This document shows, one piece after another, positions 7,401 through 8,629 of a stretch of 8,629 nucleotides of DNA (the stretch's first letter is position 1; every line of letters starts with the position of its first letter). This stretch comes from Bacteroidales bacterium. Lineage in GTDB: Bacteria > Bacteroidota > Bacteroidia > Bacteroidales > JAAUTT01. The position numbers were made by a program, and so were the translations under genes. The DNA lies in contig JANXXY010000409.1 in NCBI GenBank assembly GCA_025350365.1, positions 1 through 8,629 on the forward strand, written 5' to 3'. The notes under the pieces are model-generated. The model did not search any database, was not told the DNA's origin, and was given only the letters and a program-made list of their open reading frames with translations.

Positions 7401-7523
7401 TATTCTCTTAGCTAATCGATTCCCATTTGTAGACTGCCCAACAATGGATTGAAGCTGATATGAATATAAAAATAATACCAAAAGCAACATTTTTACCGAT
7501 AAAAAACCTCCGTGCTTTCCCAT
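4455..7523 (-). CDS. Exported N-acetylmuramoyl-L-alanine amidase with inserted golvesin-like domain, FnIII domain and C-terminal extension
   Basis: This 1022-residue protein is first in the operon and is predicted to cut the MurNAc-L-Ala bond of peptidoglycan. A signal peptide is visible: K11 then hydrophobic MLLLVLFLYSY, with likely cleavage before Q30 (SIVG/QSTNG). There is no lipobox cysteine. Amidase_3-type residues occur in two blocks: H175 (LWASHGYY) and E198 (GTVEDV), then H502 (ALHTDAG) and E585 (VPSLLLELLSHQN). These fit the zinc His-Glu-His set and the catalytic Glu. About 250 residues separate the blocks and include a golvesin C-terminal-like, carbohydrate-binding-type beta domain (about 272-386, ending ISIDAVRFGGG). 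An FnIII-like domain (about 634-724) and a 728-1022 domain follow. Database entries of this type are often labelled 'xanthan lyase', which the active-site residues here do not support. No type IX secretion C-terminal domain is recognisable. Confidence 0.87.
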   Translation of the reverse strand: MGKHGGFLSVKMLLLVLFLYSYQLQSIVGQSTNGNRLAKRIKNKLEKWDNPYKNWNYLADIKLDSIAVNKRAQLVELFFNKGLSYFPVRESEYKAFNQSIKKKFGCRFRKYTISIFTDNHQFSELIPNALRNELPLDQKRTNLAGIEKIPLVRRSDKTIPAFGLYNNNIALWASHGYYYESTLDRWECQRARLFGTVEDVLTTTYILPYLVPMLENAGANVFLPRERDTQINEVIVDNDKSTGQSEFILSPRVDYKIVKGGFLKKDTLFSNENPFIMGTSISYSASTNIGKVATLVPEIPEKGKYAVYVSYLQNTENNTGVKYSVNHLGGESIFLINQRIGGSTWIYLGTFDFGAGKSPELGSVSIFSNKNQTGPISIDAVRFGGGMGSVARRPSNEAIPNVKSVNSVSAVKVDGTKINPDHFRWKTSGKPRYMEGARYFLQYSGMPDSLVYSINKTKNDYNDDYQSRGAWVNYLIGESKNGESKQKIPGLNIPIDLSFALHTDAGVTVNDSVIGTLGIYSSVTDNGFFPNGQSKLANRDFTDMVQSQVVDDIRALYNPKWTRRAMWNRKYSEAVRPNVPSLLLELLSHQNLADMKFGLDPQFRFAICRSIYKGMLKFQSFQEGRAYVVQPMPVNDFSIINLQGKIVSLSWKPVLDPLEITARPSSYKVYKRAGEGGFDNGLMINDTSLVVELDEYDKLYSFKVTAINDGGESFPSEILSVGLKSENSLTVLVVNGFDRVSAPSFFDSGKMAGISWWDDPGVPDHCEIGFIGAQYDYNRKSEWLDDDSPGWGASYGNMEGKIISGNSFDYPYIHGQAIMAAGYSFVSISKKAFSNPAFNTSPYQTADIILGEEKSTPTHIDKGQYNFTIYTPDFQNKIKEIANHGGSIFMSGAYVGADLILTRDSLAIKFAEDVFHFSWRTAHAVKEGKVQSTDYANEWFHGNWNFNTGYHPGIYTVESPDAIEPYGKKAISAFRYTENNTSAGVVFQGDFKTVVLGFPFETIVDKQQRENLMKQVLTYFKK
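4458..5342 (-). other. C-terminal domain of the amidase, possible GATase1/ThuA-like fold (residues about 728-1022)
   Basis: The domain opens with a hydrophobic strand, LTVLVVNGFDRV (729-740). It contains IANHGGSIFMSGAYVGADL (881-899) and ends with FKTVVLGFPFETI (991-1003). The alternating beta/alpha pattern and the HGG...MSG and GFPFE motifs suggest a class-I glutamine-amidotransferase-like or flavodoxin-like fold, as in several secreted Bacteroidota proteins. No nucleophilic Cys is seen after the MSG strand, so catalysis by this domain is doubtful. The fold is an inference from pattern only. Confidence 0.4.
6069..6818 (-). other. Insertion splitting the amidase catalytic domain (residues about 236-485)
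   Basis: This stretch lies between the first zinc-site half (H175, E198, ending VFLPRERD) and the second (ALHTDAG with H502). The golvesin-like beta domain occupies about 272-386 (6366-6710), with EKGKYAVYVSYLQN, STWIYLGTFDF and ISIDAVRFGGG as its typical strands. The remainder, about 390-485, reads as a linker plus a charged segment (RWKTSGKPRYMEGARYF). The reading frame is continuous, so this is a built-in domain rather than a frameshift or a recent mobile insertion. Boundaries are approximate. Confidence 0.7.
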
Positions 7524-7550
7524 TGACGTTTATTTTTCTTTTAAACACTA

Positions 7551-7558
7551 CAAAGTTG
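7551..7558 (-). promoter_or_regulatory. Weak candidate -7 box for the five-gene operon
   Basis: On the minus strand this reads CAACTTTG, one base off the Bacteroidota consensus TAnnTTTG, 27 bases before the amidase start codon. No convincing TTG element lies 20 or so bases upstream; that stretch is A/T-rich. The whole intergenic region is only 104 bases, so the operon promoter is probably here or close by, but this exact box is tentative. Confidence 0.3.
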
Positions 7559-7580
7559 GGTAAAAATAAATATACTTTTG
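7556..7580 (+). promoter_or_regulatory. Candidate Bacteroidota promoter for the kinase gene
   Basis: TACTTTTG at 7573-7580 fits the Bacteroidota -7 consensus TAnnTTTG exactly. A TTG at 7556-7558 could serve as the upstream element, though the 14-base gap is shorter than usual. The expected transcript start is near 7587, giving a leader of about 40 bases before the ATG at 7628. The leader is very A/T-rich and has no Shine-Dalgarno sequence, as is normal for this phylum. Confidence 0.5.
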
Positions 7581-7627
7581 ATGTACATTATCTTATATGT
7601 TTTTTATAATACGTATATTTTTACATC

Positions 7628-8467
7628 ATGATTCTAATTGCCGACAGTGGATCCACAAAAACAGAATGGAGCCTGATTGAAAAAGATAAATCATTCAAAT
7701 CCTTGATTACCTCGGGCATAAATCCCTTTTACCAGGATACATCCGATATTGTAAACACCTTGCAATCTGAACTATCTTCTTATATTATTCCTAATCCCAT
7801 TCATATTTATTTTTATGGTGCAGGATGTTCAAATCCTGAAAAAATCAATCTGGTCATCAACGCCCTTCGTCAGGTTTTTCCATCGGGTAGTATCTTTGCA
7901 GGCAGTGATCTCTTGGGAGCCACCCGATCACTTTGTCAGAGTATGTCCGGTATTGCGTGCATTTTAGGAACAGGTTCAAATTCATGTTACTACAATGGCA
8001 AGGAAATCATCCATCATGTACCGCCTTTAGGTTATATGCTAGGAGATGAAGGTAGTGGAGCTGCCTTAGGAAAAAAATTAATTGCAGATATTTTAAAACG
8101 TCAATTGCCACAACCCATTATTAACCTTTTTTTTGATACTTACCGGGTTTCACCTGAAGAAATTTTGGCCAAGGTTTATAATGATTCTTTTCCTAACCGT
8201 TACTTGGCTCAGTACACAAAGTTTTTATCTCAAAATATTCATATTGCCGAAATTGAAGACCTTGTAATAAAAAGCTTTAATGAATTTATTTGCCGTAACA
8301 TTCTGCAATATAAACAATCATCCTCGGCAGAAATACATTTTACAGGCAGCATTGCATATTATTTTAAATCTCAACTGAGCAAGTCTCTAAAAGCATATCA
8401 TTTAAATGAAGGACGCATAACCATGACTCCTTCACCCGATTTGATAAAATACCATTTACAAAACTGA
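7628..8467 (+). CDS. BadF/BadG/BcrA/BcrD-family kinase, probable N-acetylglucosamine or N-acetylmuramate kinase
   Basis: This 279-residue cytoplasmic protein is an ASKHA-fold ATPase. Motifs in order: phosphate-1 loop ADSGSTKTEW (5-14), YGAGCSN (63-69), GSDLLGATRSL (92-102), phosphate-2 loop ILGTGSNSC (112-120), GYMLGDEGSGAALGK (135-149), and adenosine-site FTGSIAYYF (238-246). Length fits the short Bacteroidota group annotated as GlcNAc kinase, to which the Tannerella MurNAc kinase MurK also belongs. It lacks the 2-hydroxyacyl-CoA dehydratase activator setting (no partner subunits, no iron-sulfur cysteines), so a sugar kinase is favoured. The start is fixed by the motif beginning at residue 5. 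It ends in three tandem in-frame stops, TGATAATAA (8465-8473). It is divergent from the amidase operon, which supports a role in wall amino-sugar salvage. GlcNAc versus MurNAc preference cannot be read. Confidence 0.88.
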   Translation: MILIADSGSTKTEWSLIEKDKSFKSLITSGINPFYQDTSDIVNTLQSELSSYIIPNPIHIYFYGAGCSNPEKINLVINALRQVFPSGSIFAGSDLLGATRSLCQSMSGIACILGTGSNSCYYNGKEIIHHVPPLGYMLGDEGSGAALGKKLIADILKRQLPQPIINLFFDTYRVSPEEILAKVYNDSFPNRYLAQYTKFLSQNIHIAEIEDLVIKSFNEFICRNILQYKQSSSAEIHFTGSIAYYFKSQLSKSLKAYHLNEGRITMTPSPDLIKYHLQN

Positions 8468-8494
8468 TAATAAAAGGGTTCAATAGTAATCAAA

Positions 8495-8623
8495 ACTTTG
8501 GTAAATTTTCAACAATATTCTTAAAATGAAATACTTAGATATATATTGATATATTTCTTTATTTCTATGTATTTCAACGTATTACATTTTATAAAAATGC
8601 AGAAGTTGAAAAATTACCGAAGT
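8495..8623. repeat. Nested inverted repeat downstream of the kinase gene
   Basis: Outer arms 8495-8513 (ACTTTGGTAAATTTTCAAC) and 8605-8623 are reverse complements at 17 of 19 positions. Inside them TGAAATAC (8527-8534) pairs perfectly with GTATTTCA (8569-8576), around an A/T-rich core with alternating ATATAT. A separate small palindrome, CATTTT-ATA-AAAATG, sits at 8585-8599. The whole could fold into a long hairpin ending the kinase message, or be a small foldback (MITE-like) element. No reading frame of note is present, and the element nearly reaches the window edge. Confidence 0.65.
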
Positions 8624-8629
8624 ATTAAG

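Larger units (their letters stand above)
169..7523 (-). other. Five-gene operon: amidase, GT2, DUF4922, GNAT, SpoIID
   Basis: All five genes point the same way with gaps of 10, 11, 6 and 20 bases, and no hairpin or promoter-like box fits between them. The only sizeable upstream space is the 104-base divergent region at 7524-7627. The downstream end is the structured repeat block at 1-155. Co-transcription is strongly implied by spacing. Shared function in peptidoglycan or amino-sugar metabolism is inferred from the amidase and SpoIID members. Confidence 0.85.

Noticed and set aside
4455..7523. Annotation as xanthan lyase
   Set aside because: The visible zinc-amidase residues and absence of polysaccharide-lyase motifs do not support it; the label appears to be carried over in databases for golvesin-domain proteins.
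7628..8467. Activator of 2-hydroxyacyl-CoA dehydratase or benzoyl-CoA reductase
   Set aside because: It has the same ATPase family fold, but no iron-sulfur cysteine arrangement and no dehydratase or reductase subunits nearby; a sugar kinase fits length and context better.
8524..8550. Short ATG-started frame after the kinase
   Set aside because: It runs only seven codons (MKYLDIY) before a stop and lies within an inverted repeat.

Overview
The window looks like chromosomal DNA from an anaerobic-type Bacteroidota, most likely class Bacteroidia. The DNA is AT-rich. The genes lack Shine-Dalgarno sequences and have A/T-rich leaders instead. A TAnnTTTG-type promoter box sits before one gene. Several of the protein families (DUF4922, the golvesin-domain amidase usually mislabelled 'xanthan lyase', the short BadF-type sugar kinase) are typical of that phylum. 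This placement is inferred from family knowledge; there is no rRNA or marker gene here.

Layout: 1-168 is an intergenic block of direct repeats and hairpins. Five genes on the minus strand then run from 7523 down to 169 with gaps of only 10, 11, 6 and 20 bases, so they almost certainly form one operon. In transcription order they encode: (1) a 1022-residue exported N-acetylmuramoyl-L-alanine amidase whose catalytic domain is split by a large insertion; (2) a 488-residue cytoplasmic glycosyltransferase-2 protein with two GT-A-like halves; (3) a 310-residue DUF4922 protein with the complete active-site pattern of the GalT/Ap4A-phosphorylase branch of the HIT superfamily; (4) a 167-residue GNAT acetyltransferase; (5) a 444-residue SpoIID/LytB-domain protein. 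A 104-base divergent promoter region (7524-7627) separates the operon from a plus-strand BadF/BcrAD-type kinase gene (7628-8467), probably an N-acetylglucosamine or N-acetylmuramate kinase. The last 162 bases hold a nested inverted repeat and no gene.

How the genes may work together (inference): the amidase would strip peptides from peptidoglycan outside the cytoplasm, SpoIID-family enzymes cleave peptide-free glycan strands, and the kinase would phosphorylate a freed amino sugar. DUF4922, GNAT and GT2 would be a nucleotidyl-transfer, acetyl-transfer and glycosyl-transfer set. This reads as a cell-wall amino-sugar salvage or remodelling locus with an uncharacterised nucleotidyltransferase at its centre. 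The main puzzle is location: only the amidase has a visible signal peptide, while the SpoIID protein appears cytoplasmic.
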